Positions 34,306 to 44,129 are shown, counted from the first letter of the stretch. The stretch: 64,000 nt of DNA from an uncultured Gammaproteobacteria bacterium (GCA_937967995.1 CALBTB010000003.1:76856-140855); one strand, 5' to 3'. The notes: generated by a model not told the origin, from the letters alone. A program made the numbers and translations.

Positions 34306-36237
34306 ATGAAACTCTTAATAAGACCAACACCAAAGTCTGATGAAAGTATTCACGGGTATATACTAAGAGCAGCCGAGGCCAATGGCTATAAATCACCAGA
34401 TTATATCTATAAGTTAGGTGGTGTTCAGGACAAGCATTACCGATCTGCTTGCTATTTCAGAATTCATAAAATTGCGCGACTATTTGGAGAGAATCAAAAA
34501 GCTGTTATAGATGCTGGCCGTATGTTGCCTGTAAGAAAAAAATCTAAAAATAGATACCCTTTGAAACTGAAGGTTGTGAATCAGTATGTTAATAAGATGT
34601 ACACGGATGTAAAACATCAAGGATATTGTCCAGAGTGTATTCTTGAGAATGGGTATATAAAGTCTGCTTGGAGTCTCAAGTATTATATCGGCTGTCATAA
34701 CCATAAGAGATATCTTGTTTATTCATGTCCCTATTGCGGTGGAAGAATTAATATTGTTCGAAGAGGGTTGTTGAGATGTTCATGTGGTGAATCTCTAGAG
34801 GATGTGAAAGGCAAGTCAATTGAAGATAAAGATATAATTTGGCTTCTTAAATATATTGATGGTCTTTTATACGCGGGGATATCAAATACAGACAATGATT
34901 TAAAATATGAAACTTCTTATTATTTTGGCGAAAGAGATATTAATGCCATATTCCATATGGCGGAAAAGTTAGGGGCAATTCATCAAAAACATAACGGTAC
35001 CGACGATCCCAAAAATAGGTCCGCAGAATATAATCGTATTTATTTCTTCTCTGTGGCTGCAAAGATTCTTGCTAGATTTCCACTAGGGTATTATGAGTTT
35101 TTAAATGAGATAAGAGAGACCAGGCTTGGAAAAATAATGACTCTGAAAGAGAGGTATATAGAGTTATATAATTATTTGTTCAGGTCAAAAGGCGTAAAAA
35201 AACATCTTCGTTTCTTGCAGCATGAGTTTCTCGAGTATGAAAACACGATACAACGCGATACGATAATAGATAAAAGAATAGCTGAGAAACATAATATAGA
35301 TTTGACTATTATTGGATTAAATGCATTAGCAAAAGAGCTTAAAATCGATGCAATGACCATTCAGAAACTCACTTCAAGCGATTCATTGCATTATTTGAAT
35401 GAGTTATTTAAACATCACAATCGTTATGCATATGACAGTAGTGAGATTCTACCTTTAAAAGCGAATAAAGAAGACAGTATTAGCGAAAGAGAGGCTGCAA
35501 GATATATTGGTATACCCGTTAGTGTTTTAAATATATTGCGTCGTCGCGGCATATATTGCCAAACCCAAATTGGCGATAAAATAAATTCGTATACGAAACG
35601 CGACACTGAAACATTAGAGAACAAAATAAAGTTGAACATTCGGAAAATGCCGCATATGGAGTTTAATGGCTTAATACATTATTATTTGAGTGACGTATTG
35701 AGAATGAAGTTAGGTGTGCCAGACAATAAGGCGGATTTTATTGAGAATATTATAGACAGAGAAATTATTCCTGTTGGCATAGTGAATAATGATGTCGCGC
35801 GTATAGTTATAGATAAAACCTGTGTAGAAAGATTTAAATTCAAAAGCAAGGTAAAGCAATTTGGAGTATCTTTCACTGATGTTGCATCATTAATTGCGTG
35901 CGATCCTACAATAGTGGCAAACATGGTAATTGAAGGGTATTTGGATGTTGAAGAGTATGATAGAGGAAATTATGTCAACATACATTCGTTATTAAATTTT
36001 GCCAATAATTATGTATCTTGTGCCTGGATAGCAAATGAGACTGAAACATCGACAAATAATATTTTAGCATTAAGTTTTATAAATGAACTGGAAATTACGG
36101 AATTCTCCAGGACACATAGTACTTCGCGTCAACCCTTTATTAATAAAGCTGATTTGGCAATCTTTGGTGAAGATGTAGTTAACGAATACAATGCTTGTTT
36201 TGAAGATTTAGCTAAATTAGGCGATTTGGTAGAATGA
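34306..36237 (+). CDS. tniQ: TniQ/TnsD-family target selector, long form
   Basis: 643 residues. The N-terminal TniQ domain has SIHGYILRAAEANGYKSPDYIY, then zinc-binding pairs C108-C111, C130 with H133, C141-C144 and C158-C160. A long C-terminal extension of more than 400 residues follows, including a MerR/HTH-like segment (SEREAARYIGIPVSVLNILRRRG) and possibly a second one near 530. Length and extension fit TnsD, which reads a fixed attachment site, more than the short TniQ used with Cas proteins. With both transposon insertions just after nrdJb, this protein is the best candidate reader of the nrdJb 3' end. Confidence 0.88.
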   Translation: MKLLIRPTPKSDESIHGYILRAAEANGYKSPDYIYKLGGVQDKHYRSACYFRIHKIARLFGENQKAVIDAGRMLPVRKKSKNRYPLKLKVVNQYVNKMYTDVKHQGYCPECILENGYIKSAWSLKYYIGCHNHKRYLVYSCPYCGGRINIVRRGLLRCSCGESLEDVKGKSIEDKDIIWLLKYIDGLLYAGISNTDNDLKYETSYYFGERDINAIFHMAEKLGAIHQKHNGTDDPKNRSAEYNRIYFFSVAAKILARFPLGYYEFLNEIRETRLGKIMTLKERYIELYNYLFRSKGVKKHLRFLQHEFLEYENTIQRDTIIDKRIAEKHNIDLTIIGLNALAKELKIDAMTIQKLTSSDSLHYLNELFKHHNRYAYDSSEILPLKANKEDSISEREAARYIGIPVSVLNILRRRGIYCQTQIGDKINSYTKRDTETLENKIKLNIRKMPHMEFNGLIHYYLSDVLRMKLGVPDNKADFIENIIDREIIPVGIVNNDVARIVIDKTCVERFKFKSKVKQFGVSFTDVASLIACDPTIVANMVIEGYLDVEEYDRGNYVNIHSLLNFANNYVSCAWIANETETSTNNILALSFINELEITEFSRTHSTSRQPFINKADLAIFGEDVVNEYNACFEDLAKLGDLVE

Positions 36238-36240
36238 GTT

Positions 36241-36432
36241 ATGAGAAAAATTTATATACATGGAGATGATGCAGATTTGGTATATGATGTTTCATCGGAT
36301 GATCCTGATATAAGTCGTCCAGCATCAGAGAAAATTCAGCGTGATTTATCACGCGCGGCCTTAGATTTGCACAAGTTGATAACGTCGCAGGCTAGGAGGA
36401 AAAAAAGTAATAAATGTAATGTCTTCAAGTAG
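36241..36432 (+). CDS. Small protein after tniQ
   Basis: 63 residues beginning MRKIYIHGDDADLVYDVSSDD and ending in a basic KKSNKCN tail. It starts 3 bp after the tniQ stop with no clear ribosome site, so re-initiation after tniQ would be needed. No family recognised. It could be a small accessory of the transposition genes or a chance frame. Confidence 0.5.
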   Translation: MRKIYIHGDDADLVYDVSSDDPDISRPASEKIQRDLSRAALDLHKLITSQARRKKSNKCNVFK

Positions 36433-36534
36433 CGTTATAACACCTCCATTTTGCTAGAATTTATGAGACTTCTGATCAAAAATAACCAGAATTTAGTGAT
36501 TCCACGTTTTTATCGATAGTGTTGGAGGAAAGAA

Positions 36535-36948
36535 ATGAACATTATTACATCATGGCAAAGTAAACTAGGCGTAATTGGTATCGTTCTTTGTATAGTAGCA
36601 TTTTATGTCGCAAGAACATTTTATGACCTAGGTTGGTTTACTGCATTCTATCTGTGTGTAGCGATAACAGCTGGATACGTTGGCTCGTTCGTCGGTTACG
36701 GCTTTCAACAGATCTTTTCGACGAATAATGATTACTTTAAGTCAGCTAGTCTATTCGATAAAATATTCTATATCTTTTGCATATCTACACTTTTTTCTTA
36801 TGTGATGATTCTGGTTTGGGCTACAAATAAAGGTAATGTCCCACTATATTATTCGTTTGTGGCTATTTTAACGGGCTTGATTTTCTATAATATCGGATTT
36901 AAAAGCCTTGAGCGCGATATTGAACTAACTAAGAAAGCCACGGTATAA
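36535..36948 (+). CDS. Small four-helix membrane protein, unknown
   Basis: 137 residues with about four hydrophobic segments (LGVIGIVLCIVAFYVA; WFTAFYLCVAITAGYVG; IFYIFCISTLFSYVMILV; YYSFVAILTGLIFYNIG) and a charged cytosolic end. It has a good GGAGG ribosome site 7 nt before the ATG. It is alone on its strand between the tns operon and a convergent PIN-like gene. Small membrane proteins are frequent toxic or immunity partners in such islands, but nothing specific is recognised. Confidence 0.75.
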   Translation: MNIITSWQSKLGVIGIVLCIVAFYVARTFYDLGWFTAFYLCVAITAGYVGSFVGYGFQQIFSTNNDYFKSASLFDKIFYIFCISTLFSYVMILVWATNKGNVPLYYSFVAILTGLIFYNIGFKSLERDIELTKKATV

Positions 36949-37011
36949 GAATAAAAGTATATGGACTATGAATAAGGTGATGCATATATAAATTAATATT
37001 GAACTTAATAA

Positions 37012-37980
37012 TCATTCTGGTTTAGGGAGTTTAATTTTCCTGACTGAACCAGGTTCAACTAAAGTAACAGACATACCCTCCGATTTATATGGAACATGAA
37101 TAGCTTTTGTATTGAAGTTCCTATACCTATAGATAGCTTGGGCCTTTTTAAACATACGAAAATCGGATGTTAGGAACACAGGACAAAGTGACCCGTACCC
37201 GATATGCTCTCCATCTGACATAATATTTCTGATTTTTTCCCTCTTGGGAAGTCCTTTATCTGGATGGAAACCGACCATATTGAGAATTAAGTGACATGCA
37301 GAAATACTTCCAATGCGAGTAATCTCCATTTTATTACTCGGCATTGGTTCGAATCCAAAAAACATATCTTTCGTTACGTCTGCCGGAACTTTATTTTTCA
37401 TATAGTTCCAAATACCATCTATTGGATCTATATCATCTTTATGTTTGTCTGTAGCACCAGAGGGATATCCAAATGCATCCCTTGTTTCTGATAAAGGTTT
37501 TTGTTCAATAAGATTATCTTCTATGAAATATTTTAACTTTTCTGCCTGGGCTTCAGTATTTTCAACATCGTTTCCAATAACATTTTGAGCTAGGTCAACA
37601 AGATTTTCTGGAATTTTCCTGAGTTCTTCAATATTGTCAGCGCCTAAAAATTTTAAAAGTAGTTCATATATTGAGTTTTCGGCGTCATCAGTAATATTTT
37701 CAGTACTATCACTATACTTTTCATATTTTTCGTAAGGATCTTCATATTCCAGGCAAACACCAATATCGTCAATATCATATTCTCCGTTTTCGTTTGTCAC
37801 GATAGGGACAGCACTGAGTGCTTCGATACCTTTCAATATATCAGTATTACCATTACGTATGATTTCATCGAAATGTACACTTGAATATCCAAATCTGACT
37901 GAGCCAACTGTTATTATTTCTAATTCACCAGATGCTACATAGCGGTAAATATTTGAGTCAAGATAAACTGTAATTGTCAT
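37012..37980 (-). CDS. PIN-like domain protein
   Basis: 322 residues. The start VYLDSNIYRYVASGE gives the first acidic position of a PIN domain. HFDEIIRNG is the second. Near the C terminus SDGEHIGYGSLCPVFLTSDFRMFKKA gives the D...D/TxD pattern, with a long acidic insertion in between. PIN domains cut RNA (toxins, rRNA processing) or DNA; the big insertion makes this unlike VapC. It lies 29 bp downstream of a phosphatase-like gene on the same strand, forming a two-gene unit. The role is inferred only from fold motifs. Confidence 0.65.
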   Translation of the reverse strand: MTITVYLDSNIYRYVASGELEIITVGSVRFGYSSVHFDEIIRNGNTDILKGIEALSAVPIVTNENGEYDIDDIGVCLEYEDPYEKYEKYSDSTENITDDAENSIYELLLKFLGADNIEELRKIPENLVDLAQNVIGNDVENTEAQAEKLKYFIEDNLIEQKPLSETRDAFGYPSGATDKHKDDIDPIDGIWNYMKNKVPADVTKDMFFGFEPMPSNKMEITRIGSISACHLILNMVGFHPDKGLPKREKIRNIMSDGEHIGYGSLCPVFLTSDFRMFKKAQAIYRYRNFNTKAIHVPYKSEGMSVTLVEPGSVRKIKLPKPE

Positions 37981-38009
37981 ATTTAATTATAAATTCTGAA
38001 TTTAGATGA

Positions 38010-38339
38010 TTAGAATTGAATTATTTTTGAGACTTTTGATTTTAATATTCTAATCAGCTCTGGTTGCATACATTCATAGTTATCTGGAATATCCAAGACA
38101 ACTAATCGTTTATTTTTAAGCAAATCTTTAAATTTCTTTGATATTTTATTGCGGTGAGACTTCTCCATAACGAAGACGATGTCAGCCCACTCGATTAGAT
38201 CGCCACTTACAGGTGTTTCGGCATCAGAATTTGTTCCTGCCCCAATAGCTTCAATTCCCTCGTAACTTGAAAACACGGTCTCAGCGGTCGGACTTCGTAA
38301 CCGGTTTTCACTACATATAAATAGAAGCTTTTTACCCAT
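38010..38339 (-). CDS. Small low-molecular-weight protein tyrosine phosphatase-like protein
   Basis: 109 residues. CSENRLRSPTAE near residue 9 is the C-x-x-N-x-x-R-S/P loop of LMW-PTP-like proteins and arsenate-reductase relatives, with Cys9 as nucleophile. The general-acid Asp is in VLDIPDNYECM near 87. It is a short form (normal LMW-PTPs have about 150 residues). First gene of a pair with the PIN-like gene; the upstream region is shared with a divergent gene of unknown function. Confidence 0.85.
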   Translation of the reverse strand: MGKKLLFICSENRLRSPTAETVFSSYEGIEAIGAGTNSDAETPVSGDLIEWADIVFVMEKSHRNKISKKFKDLLKNKRLVVLDIPDNYECMQPELIRILKSKVSKIIQF

Positions 38340-38446
38340 TTTGAGAATATAAACGTTTATTGAATGTTATATATCATACTCGATTTTAGATGTATAAAAA
38401 ATGAACAGATGTTAGAATTTACTGAGTGAACAGAGATTAGACGACT

Positions 38447-39544
38447 ATGGCTCAAGGTATTATTGCAGATAACTGGTCTTTACAAGACATATCGAGTCTC
38501 CTGTCCGAGGGTCTAACCTTGGATAATTATGCAGAAATAGTAGTCGAAGGTGATGATCATTTTTATAAGCCGATTTCAGGTGCAGTCGTTCAGACAGAGG
38601 CACTATTTGATCTACTTACAGATCTTATACTTCGAGATGAAATACTTGTAGACGAAAAATATACTGATACCTGGGAATATGAAAACAGTGTGATATTAGA
38701 AGCTAGAGATCTGGGTGTAGTAAGAGCATTTCCTTTCTTGGATGATCCTGAAAAAATTGCTGGGCCACGCGATAGAATTATCGGGTATTTATGTTCAACT
38801 GAGTCACTCAAGGAAGCACAAGACGAAAATGTCAAAAGTTGGACCAGAAATGGGCAAGTAACAGATGAAGCTCTTTCCGCAACACTATGGGGTGGTGCGG
38901 GTATGTGTGCAAGAAGCTATGTATTTGAAAAAAGTTACACACCACATCCGTTGAGGAAAAGATTTTTTATCAATTCAGGATTCATGCTTCCAGCAGAAGA
39001 TGCACTGCATCAAATTACAACTTTTTTGGATGATAAGAAAGTCCATGTAACAAAGAAAATATATGGTAATGATTATTTATATTCTGCATTTATAAATATA
39101 CCAGCGTTACCTCTAAGAGTTATTCAAGAATCAAGCTCTGTAGAACAAATGATATCAATAGCTCTGCAAATGAGAAATGATTTTCAAGAATTACGTGAAT
39201 GGTTGAAGATGTTTCAAAATGCAATGGGGCGTGATGACACTAAGAGTTTGTTGGAATATAGAAAACTTCTAGATTCAGTGAGTCATTACGTGGATAAAAG
39301 AATCGGGCATGGTTCAAGAAATGACTCCATTTCAATGGAAGCAGGTATAGGTATTTTTAAAATTGCAAAACAAATAAATCCAATTGAAAGTATAAAAAAT
39401 CAATTTGGTGTACGCGCGATGCTCAATAAGCTGATTTTTGGTGGTTCAGGGAAGCCTGAGATTCAGAAATATATAAAAATGTTTGGTGAAAAAGGATCTG
39501 AAATTGGTTTTAAAGTAGAACAATCATTTACGAATAATAAATAA
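38447..39544 (+). CDS. Unknown 365-residue protein
   Basis: A soluble, acidic protein, not recognised. Visible: an N-terminal helix-rich part, a Gly-rich middle (LWGGAGMCARSYVFEKSYTPHPLRKRFF), a helical region with QMRNDFQELREWLKMFQNAM, and a conserved-looking RIGHGSRNDSI. It is divergent from the phosphatase/PIN pair and followed by zincin and HEPN genes on the same strand. The context suggests defence or stress; the sequence gives no direct function. Confidence 0.75.
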   Translation: MAQGIIADNWSLQDISSLLSEGLTLDNYAEIVVEGDDHFYKPISGAVVQTEALFDLLTDLILRDEILVDEKYTDTWEYENSVILEARDLGVVRAFPFLDDPEKIAGPRDRIIGYLCSTESLKEAQDENVKSWTRNGQVTDEALSATLWGGAGMCARSYVFEKSYTPHPLRKRFFINSGFMLPAEDALHQITTFLDDKKVHVTKKIYGNDYLYSAFINIPALPLRVIQESSSVEQMISIALQMRNDFQELREWLKMFQNAMGRDDTKSLLEYRKLLDSVSHYVDKRIGHGSRNDSISMEAGIGIFKIAKQINPIESIKNQFGVRAMLNKLIFGGSGKPEIQKYIKMFGEKGSEIGFKVEQSFTNNK

Positions 39545-39632
39545 CAAAAAATCAATATATTACTTTAGTATATGTTTTTATAAGTATAAAAAATATCAAT
39601 AGATTTTAATGGAGAAAAAGGGATAGTAAACA

Positions 39633-40586
39633 ATGGAGTCGCCAATTACTGTTTTATTGGGGAATATAATTAATTCATTTGAGAATATTGATGCATCCTC
39701 AATAGAAATGAATATAAAGGCTGTAGAGTCTGGAGATTTAGCTAAGTCTATATCCTACGATAATGGAAAAAGAAAAGTGCGAACGCCATGTGCGGATTTA
39801 AAAACTAGAGAAATTGAGATACAGGAAACATACTTATCTCATTTATGGGCATTTATTTATTCTGTATTTGTGATGTATGAAGAAGGTATTCAAAGACCTT
39901 TAATTAACAATACATTTGATGGTAGTTTGAGGTTCGAAACAGACTTGCTTCGAAGAGCAAAAGTATTATTTGATTGGTCTATATCTTTGACAAAGAAATA
40001 TTCTGATTGGGATGAGAGTTTGCCAAATCCTAGGAGATATAATTCAGATGAAGAAAAGTATTATGCAGAAAAAGTTAATTCGATATTCCAATCTGCTGTT
40101 TCATATTTAATGTATCATGAGTTCGCACATTTAACACAGAATCATGATTCATATTTTCTGGGAATGGATATGCGGTTTATTAGTGAATCTGACTTGGCTG
40201 AGAGGATCTAGATAGAAAATGAAGCAGATCAGTATGCATTTAATATGCTAGTCAAAGCAGAAGATAGTGAAAAAGAAAAATGGATTAAAGGTCTTTCTAT
40301 TTTATTTGTGATGTGTTCAGCGTTATTAATCACACCTAATGCACAGAATATTAAGCAGAAATCGCATCCTGACTTAGATAATAGAATTCTTCATGTGCTT
40401 GAAAGTCTTAATCTTGTAACTGAGGAGGCTCAATTTTATTGCTGGTATCTATGTAGTTTTGTGGTTAGGTTCTTCCTGGAGAAGCATAATATTCATATTC
40501 CGGCAGGTGAATATGAAACAGCAAAGGATGCTTTTTTTTCATATTTGGATTTATTAGATGAGATTAAGCAGAGTAGTATTTTGTAG
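39633..40586 (+). pseudogene. HExxH metallopeptidase (Lit/peptidase U49-like), interrupted by an in-frame TAG
   Basis: 317 codons in one frame with a single amber codon at 40209-40211. Before it lies YLMYHEFAHLTQNHDS, a zincin HExxH motif. After it lies IENEADQYAFNML, supplying the third zinc ligand, then SHPDLDNRILHVLESL, a pattern I associate with Lit-type peptidases that block phage growth by cutting EF-Tu. The ribosome site is weak. Either a recent nonsense mutation or rare readthrough; with the stop respected, the protein loses its third zinc ligand. Both halves look otherwise intact, so decay is young. Confidence 0.8.
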
Positions 40587-40608
40587 AAATATGTGCGGAG
40601 TACAATAA

Positions 40609-41355
40609 TTGACTTTTGATTATCATTGGTGGGATTTAGAAAAATCAAACTTCAAAGGCGTACTTTACGATACAATCGGGTGTTTCTATTTATATGATCA
40701 CCCATATGAAAACTGGGAGGAATTTGAGGCAGACCTTCCACATATGGCCTATACACATTTAGTCGGTAATAGATTTCATTCTTTAGAAAGGCTTTTTGTT
40801 GATCTACGTGTAATAACACAGATGCTTGGAGTACTAGAGATTCCAGTTAGATCTGAGAAAATGGATATTGATCGTTATGATTGGCTCAAATCTATTCTTG
40901 ATTTAAAGTTATATAGATTCGCGAGTATTAGAGATGTTTCATTTCATTTTGTAAATGAATTACTTTGTTTAGAAATCGAAGATAGAAAATTAAATCTAAA
41001 TAATTTAAAAAAAGCAATAAATGATTCTCACCCCATTATAATTCAGCATTTAGTAGAAATTAGTGGGATTGGGCTTGAAATTCGAGATGAAAGAAATATT
41101 AGAGCACACGTTGGTTATGCAGATCTAGGTACAGATGACGATGAGACATTTAAGTTTTTCTCACACGGAGAGGCATCTGGTGGAAAGATACTCGATTACG
41201 ATATTGAAACTGCCTATAAGAAAGCAAGTGAGAAAATGTACCTAAGACTTGTAGAAGATACTAATAGTTTGTTATCTGCTGTTATTAGTTTGGTAGATGA
41301 GTTAGTTCCTGATTTCGAATCAATATATCAGCAGAAACGCATGACTAATAATTGA
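40609..41355 (+). CDS. HEPN-like protein
   Basis: 248 residues. The all-helical C-terminal half contains RDERNIRAHVGYADLG, an R-x4-H motif as found at the active site of HEPN ribonucleases (also Cthe_2314-type HEPN). The N-terminal part has DYHWWDLEKSNF and repeated aromatic residues. The start is TTG with GGAG 8 nt upstream. It lies 22 bp after the interrupted zincin frame and is probably co-transcribed with it. It may be an effector RNase of the same system. Confidence 0.6.
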   Translation: MTFDYHWWDLEKSNFKGVLYDTIGCFYLYDHPYENWEEFEADLPHMAYTHLVGNRFHSLERLFVDLRVITQMLGVLEIPVRSEKMDIDRYDWLKSILDLKLYRFASIRDVSFHFVNELLCLEIEDRKLNLNNLKKAINDSHPIIIQHLVEISGIGLEIRDERNIRAHVGYADLGTDDDETFKFFSHGEASGGKILDYDIETAYKKASEKMYLRLVEDTNSLLSAVISLVDELVPDFESIYQQKRMTNN

Positions 41356-41516
41356 TCAGTATGTGCATGAAACCATAATATGGCCACTTTGGCTGCTTTA
41401 TACTTCCATGTAAGCATAAGCTGACCGTGTTAAGCCAATCCTCGTCATTCCCTGAGAGCAGGGAATCCATAACATATCAGTCTGCTGCCGGCCAAAAGCA
41501 GCCATAGGCATTTGGA

Positions 41517-41927
41517 CTAAATTACCAATTTATTATTTAATATTGCAAACTCATTTTCATCACTTGCAATCCACTTGAGTGCATCTCGTGCTCTGCTAAA
41601 AAGTCGGATTTCCTTTCGCTTCCAGTTGGCAAAGTATTTATAAGTCAAAGAAAAAACATGCACGATGCTTTCGTTTGCTACCAGAATCGCGAGTTTACTC
41701 TCATGCCTTGAGTTTTCATCGCTGGCACACTGAGCTACACCGTCGAAGGTGAGTTGACTGACATCCTTGATGCCTGTGCAAATGGATAGCTGCCTGAGAT
41801 CATCTATACCCTCTACTTGTGTGTTCAACGCACGAATGAATTGCAAGAGTGACGCATCAGTCACAACGGCTGGAAAGTGAACAACCATTAGCTTTTTATC
41901 TTGATCATATTGTCTAATTATTTCCAT
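41517..41927 (-). CDS. STAS/SpoIIAA-like small protein
   Basis: About 136 residues. Strand-helix pattern MEIIRQYDQDKKLMVVHFPAV, helix LLQFIRALNTQV, strand LRQLSICTGI, and a C-terminal KEIRLFSRARDALKWI, similar to SpoIIAA/STAS-like proteins that often end in an R-x-F-x-x-x-x-x-A-x-x-W segment. The ATG at 41927 has AAGGAA 8 nt upstream; a longer frame starting at 41951 lacks one. It is downstream of the AraC-type gene on the same strand. Confidence 0.6.
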   Translation of the reverse strand: MEIIRQYDQDKKLMVVHFPAVVTDASLLQFIRALNTQVEGIDDLRQLSICTGIKDVSQLTFDGVAQCASDENSRHESKLAILVANESIVHVFSLTYKYFANWKRKEIRLFSRARDALKWIASDENEFAILNNKLVI

Positions 41928-41956
41928 CGCACTATTCCTTGCAATAATCATTGCCG

Positions 41957-42859
41957 TTAATGTAATTTCTGGCTCTCCTGATATTGTTTTGGACTCATAC
42001 CCACTTTTTTCTTAAACAGGCGTGAGAAGTATTGCGGATACTCGAAGCCAAGCTGATAAGCAACTTCAGCAATCGTTTTCCCTGACTCAAGTAACAGGTT
42101 CTTTGCCTCATCAATCAGAAACAGATGAATATGATCCTTCGCGGTTTTTCCCGTTTCTGCCTTTAGCGCATCACTCAAGTAGCGTGGTGATACGTGTAAT
42201 TGATTCGCTACCCAGTCAATGCCAGGCGCACCCTGTTGTTTAAAATTGCCAGATTCAAAATATTGAACTAACACCTTTTGCATCTGGAATCCAAGGTCAC
42301 TGTTCATCTCTTTTCGATTAATAAACTGACGCTTATAAAATCGATCAGCATACTTCAACATGGTATCCAGCAAACCAACAATAATCTCTTTGCTATGCTC
42401 ATCCTGATTGTTGTGGTACTCGGATTCAATGTTTTCATAAAACGAGATTACGGTTGTTTCTTCTTTCGGTGACAGGTGTAATGCCTCATTGACTGCGTAG
42501 GAAAAATAACCATAAGTTTTAATCCTGTCGGCCAGATGAGTTGTTTTAGAATAATCTTTATGAATATTAATCATAAAACCGCGTTGCTCGACTTCAACTT
42601 CCTGCCATTCAATACTTTGCCCAGGCGCGAAAAACAGCATGGCGCCATTGCTGAAATCCAGTCTGGTACGTCCGTAGGTCATATCGCCTTTGATCACACG
42701 CTTTAACACAATCATGTAACAATCATTAGTGATAGGCGGCGAACTTTTTCGATGCGGCATTTCGTTCGAATCCAGCGAGATGAGACTTAACATCGGATGC
42801 TCCGGTGCTGGCCATTGCATGTACTCGTGAAACGCCTGTAAAGAATCAAAATGCTGCAT
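41957..42859 (-). CDS. AraC-family transcriptional regulator
   Basis: About 300 residues. The N-terminal cupin-like sensor region has FSNGAMLFFAPGQSIEW. The C-terminal double HTH has VANQLHVSPRYLSDALKAET, then TIAEVAYQLGFEYPQYFSRLFKKKVGMSPKQY, the diagnostic AraC end. The ATG at 42859 is favoured by AGGA 6 nt upstream. It is the middle gene of hydrolase-AraC-STAS; the divergent flavodoxin gene is a probable target. Confidence 0.92.
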   Translation of the reverse strand: MQHFDSLQAFHEYMQWPAPEHPMLSLISLDSNEMPHRKSSPPITNDCYMIVLKRVIKGDMTYGRTRLDFSNGAMLFFAPGQSIEWQEVEVEQRGFMINIHKDYSKTTHLADRIKTYGYFSYAVNEALHLSPKEETTVISFYENIESEYHNNQDEHSKEIIVGLLDTMLKYADRFYKRQFINRKEMNSDLGFQMQKVLVQYFESGNFKQQGAPGIDWVANQLHVSPRYLSDALKAETGKTAKDHIHLFLIDEAKNLLLESGKTIAEVAYQLGFEYPQYFSRLFKKKVGMSPKQYQESQKLH

Positions 42860-42932
42860 GGTCATTCCTATATTCAATTTTTAATCACACACTCAGTTCG
42901 CCATCCATGGCAATGAGTGATTGTTGCATCTG

Positions 42933-43946
42933 TTAAACCGCAGCTTCTGCAACGGCGCGCTGTTGTTTAGTAGCAGACTTCATATGTTTATCGAGGAAGC
43001 CAAGTACTTTCTCAGGATGTCGGCCAAAATGATTGTAGCCATCACGGAAGCGCTTGGTGGTATTCTCGATCCAGAACAGTTCCTTGTCCTCGCTACCCAA
43101 CAGATCAAATGTTGTCTGACCGTCTTGTGGGTTACGCGTCCACTCATCATCCAGCACCTGCACCATCAATACTGGCATTTTGACACTCGCTGCCCACAGA
43201 TGTGGTGTCATTTCTGCTGCAGTGAAAGCACCCATTTTAATTAGCTCAAGGTCAATCAATTCCTGGTACTGATGTACGCCATATAATTCAGAGAAGGCAT
43301 CATAAATTGCTGCCATCGAAACCACCATCGGGCTAACCATGCACTGTACGTTTTCAAATAATTCCGGGTGACGATGGATAGCATGATACTGTGAATTACC
43401 ACCCATGCACTGACTATACAATGCCACTTTCATTTTGCTTAATCGCGGATGATTGTCGACGTATTTTTTTACACCAACACAGTCACGCCATTCCCACTGG
43501 CCAATTCCACTTAAGCCACCATTCGCCGCGGCACTGTTACCGTGATTTCGAATGTCATAGGTTAAGACGTTGTAGCCTGCGTCCGTCAGGTGTTTATATT
43601 GAATGACAAAATCAATCTCAACCGCGTCATAGGCGCTCCAGGGTTCACCAAGGTGTCCGGGGAAGCCGGCACGACACATCGGTAAGGCATGATTGAAGAT
43701 CACCAGCTTATCACTCTCGCCACCTTTGGCTGGCATATACCATGCTTCCAGTGGCGTACCATCATCTGATGGAATCACCAGATCCGTCCAGCCAGTAATG
43801 CCATAGTCATCTGGCGTCTTAAAAATGACACTGCGAAGCGGTCTGACGATATTGGCCAGGAATTTTACTTTCTCATGATCTTCTGCTGATATCGTGTTTA
43901 ACTGTTCGAAAGCTTTATCCATTCGTTCTTTAGGTATTCTACTCAT
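42933..43946 (-). CDS. Alpha/beta hydrolase with Cys nucleophile
   Basis: 337 residues. The nucleophile elbow is LYSQCMGGNS, in which Cys replaces the usual Ser of GxSxG, as in dienelactone hydrolases. The acid is probably in VLDDEWTRNP and the His in DGYNHFGRHPE near the end. The core VIFNHALPMCRAGFPGH fits the strand/oxyanion region and TYDIRNHGNS is typical of the fold. It has a strong GAGGAG ribosome site. First gene of a unit with the AraC-type regulator. Confidence 0.88.
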   Translation of the reverse strand: MSRIPKERMDKAFEQLNTISAEDHEKVKFLANIVRPLRSVIFKTPDDYGITGWTDLVIPSDDGTPLEAWYMPAKGGESDKLVIFNHALPMCRAGFPGHLGEPWSAYDAVEIDFVIQYKHLTDAGYNVLTYDIRNHGNSAAANGGLSGIGQWEWRDCVGVKKYVDNHPRLSKMKVALYSQCMGGNSQYHAIHRHPELFENVQCMVSPMVVSMAAIYDAFSELYGVHQYQELIDLELIKMGAFTAAEMTPHLWAASVKMPVLMVQVLDDEWTRNPQDGQTTFDLLGSEDKELFWIENTTKRFRDGYNHFGRHPEKVLGFLDKHMKSATKQQRAVAEAAV

Positions 43947-44129
43947 CGTGTTCTCCTCATGTGATATTCTTGAAAGTTAAGATTTGCTGCTTTCCTTGCA
44001 GTCCAACTATCACTGCAACTACCCGATAAGATAGTGATTCAGGGGGAAAACGACTATAAACAGAACTACGTAATGTGTATACATTTCTACGAAAGTTAAA
44101 TATCCTTAATTTTTAAGGAACTACAGGTA

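Noticed and set aside
40209..40211. Recoding of the amber codon as pyrrolysine or a programmed readthrough signal
   Set aside because: No pyl genes or downstream stem-loop were seen; a simple nonsense mutation is more economical.
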